Assembly: GCA_025594325.1 (NCBI GenBank)
Contig: JANHCV010000004.1
Span: 496,001 to 560,000, forward strand
Origin: Blastocladiella emersonii ATCC 22665
Lineage: Eukaryota > Blastocladiomycota > Blastocladiomycetes > Blastocladiales > Blastocladiaceae
DNA length: 64,000 nucleotides
Direction: 5' to 3'
In this document: in pieces, positions 38,472 through 49,139 of the stretch
Layout: every line of letters begins with the position of its first letter
Numbering within the stretch: position 1 is the stretch's first letter
Translations under genes and position numbers: made by a program
Notes under the pieces: model-generated
Databases searched by the model: none
What the model was told of the DNA's origin: nothing
What the model saw: only the letters and a program-made list of their open reading frames with translations

Positions 38472-41400
38472 CTACGAGATGACGCAACTCGGACACGTTC
38501 GGGCGGCCTCGGGCATCACGATCTCGCCGTCGCTGCCGACCGTCTCGAGCACGCGACGCGGCCGCGGCTGCTGCGGTTCCCGCTGCTGCGAGTCCTGCTC
38601 CTGAGCCGAGTACCCGCGCCGCCGCCGCGCCGAGAATGAGCCGGAGCCGGACGCGAGCAGGACGTCTTGGTCGCCTTCATCGTCACCATCGTCGAGTTCT
38701 TCCGACCCGCGCGCGGCCTCGGTTTCCGCGTCCGCCGGATCGCGGTTCAACGCGCGGATCACGGCGTTGACACGGTCGACGAGCGAGCCCGCCTCTGCAC
38801 CTCCCATCGACCCCGTCCCCGACCCCCTGCGCGCCGACGGACTCTTGCTGCGGGACCGGCGCGTAAGGGTCGCGTCGAGATCGACCTCGATCCCGAGCGC
38901 CTTCTCCGCGTGGGCGAGAAGGCGGTGCAGCTCGGCGTGTTCGTCGAGGAGCCGGGCGAGCGCGGCCTCGGCGCGGTCGCGGTCGAGCACGGTCCCGCCG
39001 TGGGACAGCGCGCCGGCAGCGTGCAGCGCCTGGACGACCTGGCTGGCGCGCACCACGGCCTGCGTGGTCGACCGCGCGACGGAGGAGAGCAGGTGGATGT
39101 CGCGCTCGGCGGCCGCGTCCGAGTGCTCGTCGTAATCAGCGGCGTCGACGGCTTCGGACCCCTGGCGCGACCGCGGCGGCGTCGACCCGGGAACACCCAC
39201 CGCGGCCGCGGCATCGAGCGCCTGGCCCGCGAGAGCAAGCTGGGCGGACCACCCGCGCGCGCCGCGCGACGAGGCGCCGGCGGCGGCGGCCGCCGCGAGG
39301 ACGGACGCGGGCCGGATCGCGCCCATGCCGCCGGCCGCGAGGGCGACGAGCGACTCGAGGCGCGCCATGGCGAGCCGGCGGGTTTCCGCGGCGGCGGCCG
39401 TGAGCCCGTCGCGGACCGTGGGCGCGGTGGCGGCGGCGGTGCCGACCTCCGAGTCGCCCGCGACGACGTCGAGGAGCGCGCGCGCGGCCGAGTCGCGGTC
39501 GCGGTCGAGCGCGTCGCCGAGCCCGCGCGGCTGCGCGAGCGAGTGCATGCGGCGGACGTTGGACGACATGCCGAGGGCCGGGTCGGGCTCGGTGGCAGCA
39601 GCGAGGGCGACTTCGTTGAGCTGCGCGAGACAGCGCGCGGTCGCCACGTCGTGGACGAGGAGCGCGCGGACGGTGCCGGCGGCGGCCTGCATGCCCTCGA
39701 CGGCGGTCGCGAAGGCGTCGAGGACCATGCGGTACCGCGTGCGCTCGACCGTCAGCTCGTCGAGCGCCTGCGCGAGCTTGGTGGACGCGGATACCTCGGC
39801 CGCGGGGCGCGTCAGGTTCACGGCCGCGGAGCGCAGGTCCTCGATCTGCCGGCGGTACGTGCGCTCTTTTTCGCTCCACTCGAGTTCTATGGGCGAGCGA
39901 ACGGGGGTGAGTTTGAGGGTCAGGAGGCGGGGTGGAGGAAGTACCCTTGAGCGACAGCGTCTCGGCGAGCTCGGCGGCGCGCTTCTCGTGGTCGACCTCG
40001 ACGTTGATGCGGGCGTGCGTCTTGATGCGCATGGCGCGGTACCCGAACAGCAGCGTGCCCTTGGTCTCGCTCATGTCCCTTTTCGCCGGCGAGACGCACA
40101 CCTACACATCCCGCCCAACGTCAGTACCCCGACCCCACACCGCAGAACCCAGAAAACGCACGATGAGACTGGTGAGACAATTCCCGCCGAGACTCTCCTG
40201 GAGCAGCCGCGTGAGCGTCGAGTTGCGGAAGGGGATATGCTTCTTGGACTCGGCGAGCGCCTGGATCACGTTGCCGAGCTCGAGCAGCGACAGGTTGATC
40301 TCCTTGGCCTCGGACAGCTGGGTGCCCGTGGCCATGGTCTTCTTGACGCGCTCGGACCCGGCCAGGTCGCACAGCGTGAGCCGCCCGCGCACCACCATCT
40401 CCGGGTTCTCGCCAAAGAACGGGTCGTCGAGGTCGAACCCGGCATCGTCGTCCTCGTCCGACGACCACCCCGTCGCGCCGTTGGCGACGTTCGATTCGTC
40501 GAGCGCGGCCGCCGACGCGGCGAACCCGCCGTTACGGACGGTGCCCGTCGAGACGCCGCGGCCGAGCGCCGCGGGCCCGATGGCCGCGCGCGACCCGGCC
40601 GCAGCACCTGCCGCGGCGCGGACGGCGAGACTAGTGCTGGGCCCCGTAGTGGCCTGGCCGTTGACGATCATGGACCCGGCGGTCGACAGCGAGTGGAACG
40701 AGGACCGGCTGAGCGAGGACGTGAGTCCCGTCGCGGCGGCGACACGGTTCGGGTGGCGCTCGACGGTGAGGAAGCAGATAGCGTGGGACCGGGACGAGTG
40801 GCGGTTCATCTTGGTCTCGGCGAAGACGAGGCGCGACTGGCCGTGGGCGAGGAGGTCGAGGACCTCGGCCTCGGACTTGGCGGGGTGCTCGGACAGGCCC
40901 TCGACGAAGACGCCGTGCTCGGGGTGCTCGCGCAGGGGCAGCTCGTGGCCGGCGTCGATGGCGGACGACGCCGAGTCGGCGTCGCCCAGCAGGTCGTAGA
41001 TCTTCTCCTGGTAGATCTGCATGTACGACAGCTTGACGCGGTACGTGCACCGGTACTTGTCGCGCTGCATCTTGCGGAACAGCTGGTGCAGCGCGCGCGG
41101 GATCATGCCGTCGGGCGACGAAAGCGTCAAGGTCTTGCCCGACCCTGTCTGGCCGTAGGCAATGAGGGTTCCGTTGAACCCGCGCAGACACGCGTGCACG
41201 AGCGGCTGACCGACCACCGCGTACACGTCGCGGTTCGTGGCCGCGCCCGGGAACACGGTGTCGAACGCAAACGACGCCGACGCCGACGTCGCCGACGACC
41301 CGTGCTCGAGCAGCCCGATCTGCGCGCGCGCCGCGTCCGTCGCCACGACATTCGGCTCGCGCGCCGTGATCTCGGGCGGCAGCAGCGGGCGCACGCGCAC

Positions 41401-41715
41401 AAACACCTTGATGCGGCCGGACCCGGGACGGTCGTCGAGGCCGCCGCCGGCCGAGCCCGCGGGGCTCGTGCGAGACGAAAAGGACTCGAAGGTTGGCGTC
41501 GTCGGGCTACCGGGCGACGAGCGCGCGACGGCGGCGCCGCGGCCGACGGGCGGCGACTGCGGCGCCGTGGTCTTGATGAGCGGCGGCGGCGGGGTCGCCG
41601 ACACGAGCGTCACCTGCGACGCCGTCAGCGCCGGGCTCGCGGTGCCCGCCGTGCTCGCCGTCGACGTTGACGTCGGGCGGCCGGTGGGCGCGGCGAGGTG
41701 GATCGAGGACCGCAT
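38472..41715 (-). CDS. Kinesin motor protein with C-terminal CaaX motif
   Basis: Exons 41715-40162, 40101-39945 and 39886-38472 (60- and 58-nt introns) give 1041 aa. Kinesins are microtubule ATPases. After a Ser/Pro-rich 100-residue leader the motor (~101-560) shows 'IKVFVRVRPL', the P-loop 'AYGQTGSGKT' (187-195), switch I 'NRHSSRSHAI' (304-312), switch II 'LCDLAGSERV' (448-457), 'SLLELGNVIQAL', 'IPFRNSTLTRLLQESLGGN' and 'VCVSPAKRDMSETKGTL'. An insertion of ~120 residues, Ala/Gly/Ser-rich then acidic, separates switch I and switch II, where most kinesins have about 30. The tail has coiled-coil segments ('ELEWSEKERTYRRQIEDLR', 'HAELHRLLAHAEKALG') and Ala-rich stretches. The C-terminus is CPSCVIS, a canonical CaaX box (CVIS, farnesyl type) with an upstream Cys that could be palmitoylated. 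N-terminal motor placement is clear; the kinesin subfamily is not. Confidence 0.92.
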
Positions 41716-42146
41716 GGCGGTTAGGGGATGCGGAGCCCGATCAGTGGTTGTGTGTGGAAGTGGGCAAGTCTAGACGGAGCGGGCTGGTTAATCGGACGGC
41801 TCCGCTCGACGGGGATCCGCACAACCGCGAACCTAGTGTGCGCAGTGCCTCCCACAACTGGCGGCGGGCGGGTGCGAGACGGCGCACGGGCGGGCGGGCG
41901 GATCGAATGCAGCAAGTCGGCGGCGCCGGTGGGAATCGGGGCTCGCGCGCTGGTGACGGCGTCGGGAAGCGAACGTTAATCGGGGCGGACGCGTTTCTCA
42001 TTTGCACGCAGCGTGGCGCCCGGTGGGCGTGACGCCACGCGACGCTACGGCCGATCGCTTTCGCGGGCGCGTCGCCCACTTCGCGTTGGGCGTGTGGCGC
42101 CGCTCTCTGCTCCGGCAAGGATCACCCTTTCAACGTATCAATCACC
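41716..42146. other. Divergent promoter between kinesin and DPM2
   Basis: 431 bp between two divergent start codons. No coding frame with recognisable features and no clear TATA box were seen. Confidence 0.5.
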
Positions 42147-42541
42147 ATGGTAGCTGCGCACCGCCCGCAATATGTATCGCGACGCCATCCTGACGCGTGC
42201 CCGTCTCCCCGCGTCTAGGCGAGCGCGCAAGACAAGGCCGTCGGCTCCGTGTTCATCCTGATCGCCGCCATCGTGTGGCTCTACTACACGACGTGGGTGT
42301 TTGTGCTGGTCCGTCGTCTCGCCTTTTGCGGTTCCAGTGCGCCTACTGACGCCTTACGCACAACTAGCCGTTTGTCGACGCGGACCACTTCCTGCACTCG
42401 TTCTTCCTCGCGCGCGAGTACGCCATCCTGCTGCCGACGCTGCTCCTCGTCGTTGGCGTCACGGGCATCGGCGGGTTCATTGGCATGAGCGTCGTCAAGA
42501 AGCAGCTCAAGTCCAAGGCCGCCGCCAAGAAGGCGGCGTGA
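42147..42541 (+). CDS. DPM2: DPM2, regulatory subunit of dolichol-phosphate mannosyltransferase
   Basis: DPM2 is an ER membrane protein that stabilises DPM1/DPM3, and with GPI-GnT subunits supports GPI anchor synthesis. Exons 42147-42149, 42219-42308 and 42368-42541 give 88 aa. Exon 2 starts ASAQDKAVG and encodes the first helix 'SVFILIAAIVWLYYTTWVFVL'; exon 3 begins 'PFVDADHFLHSFFLAREYA', the DPM2 family loop (human: [20 protein letters not shown] in type), then the second helix and a Lys-rich tail (KKQLKSKAAAKKAA, an ER-retention-like di-lysine context). The first exon appears to be the ATG alone, with the intron starting at once (gtagct, 69 nt). Using a GTATCG donor 24 nt downstream instead would add 8 residues in frame. 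The 59-nt second intron is phase 0. Length and topology fit the family exactly. Confidence 0.9.
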
Positions 42542-42626
42542 GTTGTTGTGTGCGGGTCGAGCAAGCAGTAAACATTTGTATTGATCACACACACGGCAGC
42601 TAAATGCGAGTATTGTATCCGGCAGA

Positions 42627-43331
42627 CTACTCCTCGTCGACCATGCGGCCCGTGTCGACGTGGTTCACGTCCGTCTCGACGAGCGTCGAGTCGACAAAGT
42701 GCGAGATGCCCGAGGGGTCGATGATGACCATGTCCCACGGGTAGTCGACGTCGCGCAGCGCCGCGAGGCCCTCGATCACCTCGACCGTCTTGTCCGTGTC
42801 ACCGTCGTTCATGCCCTTGTTGGTCTGGATGTGCATGCCGAGGTCGAGCGCCGCACTCGACAGGAAATTCCACACCGTGTCGATGCGCTTGCGGCCGTCG
42901 GCCGAGATCTCGAGCCCGAGCGCGGGGATCTCGATGCGCGCGTACGGCGACTTGAGCAGCACGTTCCACAGCTGCGCGCGCTGCGTCACGCGGTACGTGA
43001 GCCGCTTGCTGACCCAGTCGGCCTCGGCGGGTTCGGGCGTCACCTTGAAGTAGAGCGCCGGGTGGCCCTCGGCGTCGGGCCGCGTCGCCAGCTCGACCGA
43101 GGGGAGCAGCTTGAGAAAGTCCTCGAAGGTCCCGTTCAGCGCGTCCTCGAGCTCAGGCACGTCCTCGTACCCGAGGTTCATGCACAGGAACGTGGCCACG
43201 GGCTCGGCCTGCAGCCACTCGGTCTGCGCAGACGTGTACACCACCTCGATCTCGTCAATCATCCGCTGCACCTCCTGGTGGCCCAGGTCGATGGAGCGCT
43301 CCGCCGTCAGAGTCTGCGTGTGCTGGCCCAT
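42627..43331 (-). CDS. ZPR1-like beta-domain protein without zinc finger (234 aa)
   Basis: A single exon of 234 aa. The C-terminal ~120 residues follow the order of the ZPR1 alpha-helical hairpin plus beta domain: 'SKRLTYRVTQRAQLWNVLLK' (ZPR1 has a 'LT-KV...DL-R-VLKS' strand and helix), 'YARIEIPALGLEIS' (ZPR1 'IPEL(D/G)LE(L/I)'), a helix 'RIDTVWNFLSSAALDLGMHI', 'KTVEVIEGLAAL', and 'YPWDMVIIDPSGISHF' (ZPR1 'FTLILDDPAGNSYI'). The C4 zinc finger that precedes each beta domain in ZPR1 is absent; instead there is a ~100-residue helical N-terminus ('EVQRMIDEIEVVYTSAQTEW', 'LEDALNGTFEDFLKLLP'). The start at 43331 is chosen because upstream codons are Cys/Ser-rich and unlike the rest. ZPR1 binds eEF1A as a folding factor; this half-protein may be a paralogue with a new role. 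Homology is judged by eye only. Confidence 0.6.
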   Translation of the reverse strand: MGQHTQTLTAERSIDLGHQEVQRMIDEIEVVYTSAQTEWLQAEPVATFLCMNLGYEDVPELEDALNGTFEDFLKLLPSVELATRPDAEGHPALYFKVTPEPAEADWVSKRLTYRVTQRAQLWNVLLKSPYARIEIPALGLEISADGRKRIDTVWNFLSSAALDLGMHIQTNKGMNDGDTDKTVEVIEGLAALRDVDYPWDMVIIDPSGISHFVDSTLVETDVNHVDTGRMVDEE

Positions 43332-43695
43332 GGTTTTCGTTTCTTGATTCGTTGCAAGGGGGACGGTCTGCTGGAGGGAGAGGAGAAGCGAACGACAGCT
43401 GGCTGCTGACAAAACCGGGCAGAAACCGCGCCCGCGTGAGCAAAACCAAATGTGGCGCACGGAACGAGGACGAAAATCGGATCATGTCAGCGACCATCGC
43501 CGTGTCCACCGACCACCGCGGCCCGCACGACTCGCTGCATTGCAATCGCGGACCTTCGCCTCCCTTCCCGACCCGATCCCGCAACGGTGGCCATGTGGTG
43601 GCCGCGGCGTTCACTGTTCTCAAAGTCGGCCGCCACCCCCTCTCTCCCCGCTACTCCTTCACCAGCCCGCACACTGCATACTTCGAAACAAGCAC
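43332..43695. other. Divergent promoter between ZPR1-like and FYVE/RING genes
   Basis: 364 bp between two divergent start codons. No coding features were seen beyond frame shadows. Confidence 0.5.
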
Positions 43696-45298
43696 ATGGA
43701 ATCAACCGCTAGCGAGCCGCTCATCGTGCACCCATCTCCATCGCCACCTCCGTCGGCGGCACCCGCCCAGGACCCACCACTGCCCGCTGCCGCCGCGATG
43801 CCGCCCACGCCGCCGCCCGAGCCCTCGGGGGCCGCGTCGCGCCGCGAATCGGCGGCCTCCCCTACGCAACAACCGCCGCGCTCCGCGCCGCCCGCGCACC
43901 CGCCGCTGCGCCTGACGATCCCGGCGCTCGCGGACCCGGACCTGTCGACGGACTGCGCGCAGTGCGGCAAGGCCTTCTCAACCTCCGGGTTCCGGTGGTG
44001 GACGGGCCGCCCAAAAGTCCACTGCGTGCACTGCGGGCTCGTGTGCTGCCGCGACTGCGCCGACACCAAGGTCCTGCTGCGCAAGTTCGGCTACGTCGAC
44101 GCGCCGCAGCGCGTGTGCGTGTACTGCCGCCCCGTCGCCGCCCTCGAGGCCCTGACCGAGCGCGAGCTCGCGATGCAGCCCGTCCACGCGCTCCGCGCCT
44201 ATGTCAACGCGTACCAGGTGCCCGGCGCGCCGTTCCTCGAGAAGAGCGATTTGGTCGCGGCGGTCGCGCGCGCGATCGCGAACCCCGACGATGGCCGCGA
44301 ACGCCAGTTCCGCGCGCGCCGCAAGGCGATGCCGCACGGCGCCAAGTTTGGCGATTCGCCCACGGCGAACGGGCAGCGCCAGCGCGCGCGGTCCGAGCAC
44401 ACGAACGCGCGGCCCGGGTTCTTTGCGTCGTTCGGCAACAGCAGTACCGCGTCGTCGTCGTCGGCGCAGCAGCAGCAGCAGGCGCCGCCCGTCCCGCCCG
44501 TCCCACCACGCCCGGCGCCCGCGTCCAACCGGCCCGCGGTCCCGCCCGGCGCGGGTCCGCGGAGCAGCGGGGGCGGGGCTACCACCGGCACCGGCAGCAA
44601 CGACACCAGCAGCAGCGACGCGCGGTCTCGCGCCCGCTCGCAGCCGCCGCCGATGCACGCGCGGCCGGGCGCCACCGCCAACGGGTCCGTTCCGCCCGTC
44701 CCGCCGACGCCGCTGAGCGCCGCCGAGCAGGCGCAGATCGACGCGTTCCTGCAGAACTTGCTGGCCGAGTACCTGACGCGGACTGGGGGCGCTGCCGGGT
44801 CTAGTAGTAGTGACGCGCCGCCCGCGCACCGGCCCAACGTCGACCCGGACCTGCCCTCGATCAAGATGCTCGCCGAGGCCAACGCCGACCCCGCCAACCT
44901 CTCGATCCGCGCGCTCAAGGGGATCCTCGCCGCGAACCACGTCGACGCGTCGCAGCTGCTCGAGAAGTCGGAGCTCGTGGCCAAGGTCCGGCTGCTGATT
45001 GATGAGTGGCGCAAGTTGCACCCGCCACCACTGCGTACGCGTTTCCCGCTGTTTGCCTCCACTCGGCGTACGACTGACGCGTGCCCGTGTAGCCACCGAC
45101 GGTCCCACCGCGGCCGCCGCGCCGTCGACCCCGCTCAGCCCGTCGCAGGAGTGCAAGGTGTGCATGGAGAACCCGATCGACTGCGTGCTGCTCGAGTGCG
45201 GCCACGTCGGCGTGTGCTCCGAGTGCGCCAACCAGATGCACGACTGCCCCTTTTGCCGCGAGCGCATCACCCGCGTCGTGCACACGTTCCACGCGTGA
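43696..45298 (+). CDS. FYVE-like/RING E3 ubiquitin ligase (CARP: RNF34/RFFL-like)
   Basis: Exons 43696-45034 and 45093-45298 (58-nt intron) give 514 aa. After a Pro/Ala-rich leader comes an atypical FYVE-type zinc finger (87-144): CAQC, 'KVHCVHCGLVCCRDC' and 'RVCVYC', eight Zn-binding Cys/His, but with 'KVHC' in place of the R(R/K)HHCR lipid-binding patch, as in CARP proteins. Two SAP-like helical modules follow ('LRAYVNAYQVPGAPFLEKSDLVAAV' in type at ~175-200 and 'IRALKGILAANHVDASQLLEKSEL' in type at ~410-435). A C3HC4 RING closes the protein (~465-505: CKVC, CGHVGVC, CANQM, CPFC). The order FYVE-SAP-SAP-RING is that of animal RNF34/RFFL, which ubiquitinate endosomal and apoptotic regulators. 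The middle is low-complexity Pro/Ser/Gln. The domain calls are strong; the substrate is unknown. Confidence 0.9.
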
Positions 45299-45353
45299 AC
45301 CCAACCTTGTACCATCACCCCCCTTGCACACACACCCAATGTATCTATTCGCT

Positions 45354-46718
45354 TTACAACGCAGTTGCGGATCGGCTCGACGCCATGGACATGGTGGTGT
45401 GGGATTGGGTGCCTGGGAGCCACCATAGGCACGTCTCGCGGACTGCGGCGCGGAACCGCGCGTCCATGCTTAGCAGGATGATCGGGTCGGCGAGCTCTGA
45501 GACGAACTTGGACACGGCGAACCCTACACGTTGCGTTGCACGCTAGCGTCAGTCGTCATGACACACACAGCCCGCGCCGACGTACACGCGTCAGACGCCC
45601 TGCCCGTCCGCTCGCCCGTCGCCAGCGTGCTCCCGATAATGAAATTCGCCGGCGCGACCGTGAACGTGAGCGCGACGAGCGACAGGATCCCGCGCGTCAC
45701 GATGCGCCGCTCCACTTCCGTGTTCTTGAACGACTGCAGCTGGATTGCTTCGTTGGTTACGGCGCGTGTGAGCGCGGGCCGTTTGGGCGTGGCCGTGGTC
45801 GTCGTAGACGAAGTCGACGGCGGGTCAGCGGCCGTGGCCAGGATGCTCGACGAGTGCGGGCTGTCGATGGTCATGGAGATGGCGCGCAGGAGGCTGCTGG
45901 TTTCTACATCGGTTCGAGCCGTGAGACAAGCGACGGGCGGAGAACAAGTGGAGAACCATACGAATCTCGAGTCGTTCACCCGTCATGGCGGCCCTAGACG
46001 CGGTCGCGGTCGGCGAGATGGGCGGCTGCGACGATGAGCCGGCCGACTGCGACGTCGACTTGATGAGCTTGCGCGTCGTCCTGCGCAGTCGGATCACGAT
46101 GGCCACGTAGATGCCTCCGACGGACACGATCTGCGACGTGACCAGGATCAAGTCCAAGTACCCGATCCCCGTGGCCATGGACGACGGGTAGCAGAACAGG
46201 CCGCTTCGACTGATCACGCTGCGGTGCCCGATCGCGTGCAAGAGCACGTCGCCGACGGACAAGAGCATCGCGCCGACCGTCAGCTGGTCGGCCTGACGGA
46301 CGGACATGGCGTTGAGCTTGATGATCGACTGGTACCGCTCGAGCGCCATGCTCGATACGATCATCACCGTATAACAGATGAAAAAGAGGTTGATCGACTC
46401 GTACAGGCGGCACAGCGGCTCGGGCCAGCGCAGGTCGACAAGCAGCGCGAGACGGATCCCTGTCATGCACAGGCCGTAGCCGAGGTACCCGCCGCACAAG
46501 CTCGCGGCGAGCCGGTTGGCCGCGTTGGTCATGATCCTGGCGCGGCAACGGTACGCGGACAGGACGATCGCGCCGTTCAAGGCCACGATGGCCAGCGCCT
46601 GGACCAGCAGGAACACGTTGATGGGCTGCGTCGGGGCATCGTGATCCCGGTCCTGCTCATTCCATGCGGCGCGGGTCCATTGCTGTATGTTGAAGATGGT
46701 GGATACATGAGGGTCCAT
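45354..46718 (-). CDS. Class A (rhodopsin-like) GPCR, copy A (408 aa, 3 exons)
   Basis: Exons 46718-45980, 45903-45586 and 45523-45354 sum to 409 codons. Seven hydrophobic segments are present. TM1 has 'IVALNGAIVL' (class A N1.50 context). TM3 starts at 'PLCRLYE' and ends 'MALERYQSII', with the Cys (3.25) and the E/DRY motif (3.49-3.51) 24 residues apart as in rhodopsin. TM7/helix 8 is 'LADPIILLSMDARFRAAVRET', with DPxxL in place of NPxxY. The third intracellular loop is long, Ser/Thr-rich and variable among the three copies. Unlike copies B and C it lacks the first three introns but keeps the last two at equivalent positions. The start is the Met at 46718, which gives a short extracellular N-terminus like the paralogues. 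Ligand and G-protein partner are unknown. Confidence 0.85.
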
Positions 46719-46955
46719 GAGAACGGCATTTTTTGGAAAGTAGCGGTGAGCGGAGACAACGGATCCGAAGTGAAGTACATGCGTGATGGGAGACGTGGTC
46801 GCGGCCTCGCTGAGAGTGACCACAGCCGCGAGTGCTCTCTCGACGATTGATCGCGGGCATGACAAAGCACGAATGATTGAAGAAACAAGGCGAGTAGATT
46901 AAACAAACAAGCAAACGGCAACGCTTCGACACGCTTCGACATCAAAACCCACTCC

Positions 46956-48618
46956 TTACAGGGCCGCACCCGAGCGGTTCAGCGTGGCCGCCGGGCTCGC
47001 CTTGACCGGGATCCACCAGAAGAAGGTCGTCCACACGGCGTTGCGGAAGCGAATGTCCATGGTGAGCAGGATGATCGGGTCGGCCAGCTCGGAGCAGAAC
47101 TTGGAGATGAGGAAGCCTACACGTTGTCGCGGCAGACAGGGTCAGCTCACGGTCATTGACGTCACGGGCAAGAGCCGAAAGAACGTACAAGTGTCGAAAA
47201 CAGCGTCGGTGCGCATGCCGGACGCGACCGTCTTGCCGATCAGGTAGTCGATGGGCGCGACCGTGAACAGGACGCCGATGAGCGAGCAGATGCCGCGCAT
47301 CACGATGCGGCGCTGGATCTCGGCGTCGCGCGACCGCTGCGTGGGGCGGGCCTTGGCGTTAATCATGGACGACGACTCGCTCGGGGACGGCATGAGCGGC
47401 GACTTGGGCGGCTCCGGCAGGTGGCCCGACGAGCGCGGGCTGTCGATGGCGCCCGTAGCAACGCGCAGCCCGGACATCTCTACACGCTCGGCGAGGTTGA
47501 AGTCAGTTTCAAAGACCTGCGGCGCCGAGCTCGGTATAGCGAGACACGTACGCTTCTCCATAGCCTTGACGCTCTTGAGCGCGGGCGACTGTGGCGGAGG
47601 CATGGCGGTGGCCGGGGAGACCATGGGCGAGTTGGCGTGCGACGCGGCACTGCCGGCGTGGTCGTTACTCGAGCTGTTGCCCTGCGCCGTGCCCGAGTGC
47701 GCGCCGTTGGCTGAGTGACCGCCAGTGTGCGACATGGTGACCTTCTTGGACGTCTTGCGCAGCGTGCGGATGATGCCAATGTAGACGGCTACACAGTCGT
47801 CGATGCGGGCAGAGAAGTCAGGGAGTGCCGATACGAGGCGGGAGCCGACCACGGCACGGCGTACGGACCCGCGATCGAGAAGCACTGCGAGGAGAGCAGG
47901 AAAATGTCCATGATGCCGATCGTCGAGCCCATGGAGGACGGGAAGCAGAACAACCTACAAATAGGGCAAAAGGGTCAGATCACGCGACACATGGTCGAGC
48001 CAGCAAGCTTACCCGCTGCTGGAAATCACCGGGCGGTAGCCGATCGCGTGCAGGAGCGCGTCCGCGGCGCCGAGGATCAGACTGCCAATGGTGAGCTGGT
48101 TCGCCTGCTTGCGCGTCATGGACTTGAGCCGGATGATGTTGAGGTAGCGCTCGGTGGCCATGTTGGTCACTACGCGGAACGCCGGCGGTCAGTCGGGGTC
48201 GGACCCTTCGTACCAAGAAGTGAGCGAACGCAGTACCAGAAAAGATCAAGGTGGCGATGAGGAGGACATTCGAAACCTCGTAGAAGCGGCAAAGGGCCTC
48301 AGACCAGTAAAAGTCGATGGCGAGGGCGAGACGGATGCCGACCATGCACAGCCCGTACACGGTGTTGGACGTGCAGATGTTGACCGACAGTTGGTTCGAC
48401 GCGTTGGTGAGGATCTTGCCGCGTCGGTACGCGGCCACAACGATCATGCCGTTGAGCACGACGATACCTACGGCCTGGATGAGGAGGAAGTAGTTGATCT
48501 CGGGCGCCGGGATCCGATGATCATAGTCGATGCCGTTCCAGATCGTGCGTGCTTCCCATTCCGTGATATTGTTGATGAACGTTGCGCCCGATGGCAACTT
48601 CGTCAAGTCGACCGGCAT
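46956..48618 (-). CDS. Class A (rhodopsin-like) GPCR, copy B (437 aa, 6 exons)
   Basis: Exons 48618-48237, 48169-48013, 47954-47869, 47788-47552, 47479-47189 and 47116-46956 sum to 438 codons. Exons 1, 2, 3 and 6 are exactly the same length as in copy C (382, 157, 86, 161 nt). The N-terminus has an N-glycosylation site (NNIT). TM1 'GIVVLNGMIVVAAYR'; TM2 'NASNQLSVNI'; TM3 from 'ALCRFYE' to 'MATERYLNII' (Cys to ERY 24 residues); TM5 'CFPSSMGSTIGIMDIFLLSS' in type; TM6 'RIVMRGICSLIGVLF'; TM7 'LADPIILLTMDIRFRNAV'. The intracellular loop 3 is ~170 residues, Ser/His/Pro-rich. The first intron's donor is gtactg, the second gtaagc, the third gtccgt, the last two gtacgt. It lies head to tail with copy A (238 bp apart), pointing to tandem duplication. 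Confidence 0.88.
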
Positions 48619-49139
48619 GATGTGTGTATGCGTGCAGCGGTCGCGGACGGTCACAGGTGTTTCAGGCGTTGCCGTCACGCGGTACAGGGATACGGCGGGT
48701 GATCACAGAGAGCAGCAGAAAGTCGCCGTAGTATCGCGCGCGTGCGGCAGCTTCATCAAGTTTCGGGAGCGCTGGTAGACCCTCATGCGGTCGGATCCGT
48801 TCGCCGTTTCGATTGTGCGACCAGATTCGTGACTGGACAGAGCACTTAAAACTGGAGTGGGATACGCGGCAAAGGCCGGACCTGCCGCCATTGAATCCGC
48901 CGTCCCCCACTCTACCGCGGAGAGCTAGCCCAGGTTGGGCGCGATGGCGGCGGTTGCATGGACTTTTGGCCACCTCCCTTCCGGTGGGTGGGCGAGAACG
49001 CGGGAGGCGCGGACGTGCAGCGGAGGACGCGTCGAAGTATCACGTGTGGTGCGAGGCATCAGGTGATTGTGGGCGCCCCGATCGACGTGTCTGAGCGGAA
49101 GTATGCTTATAGTTCACCCCCTCGCCAACGCACCATGCC
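48619..49139. other. Divergent promoter between GPCR copy B and multispanning protein
   Basis: 521 bp between two divergent start codons. No repeat or RNA gene was found; nothing else is supported. Confidence 0.5.

Noticed and set aside
39325-41670. 781-codon plus-strand open frame over the kinesin
   Set aside because: Antisense shadow of the GC-rich kinesin; composition-driven and without recognisable features.
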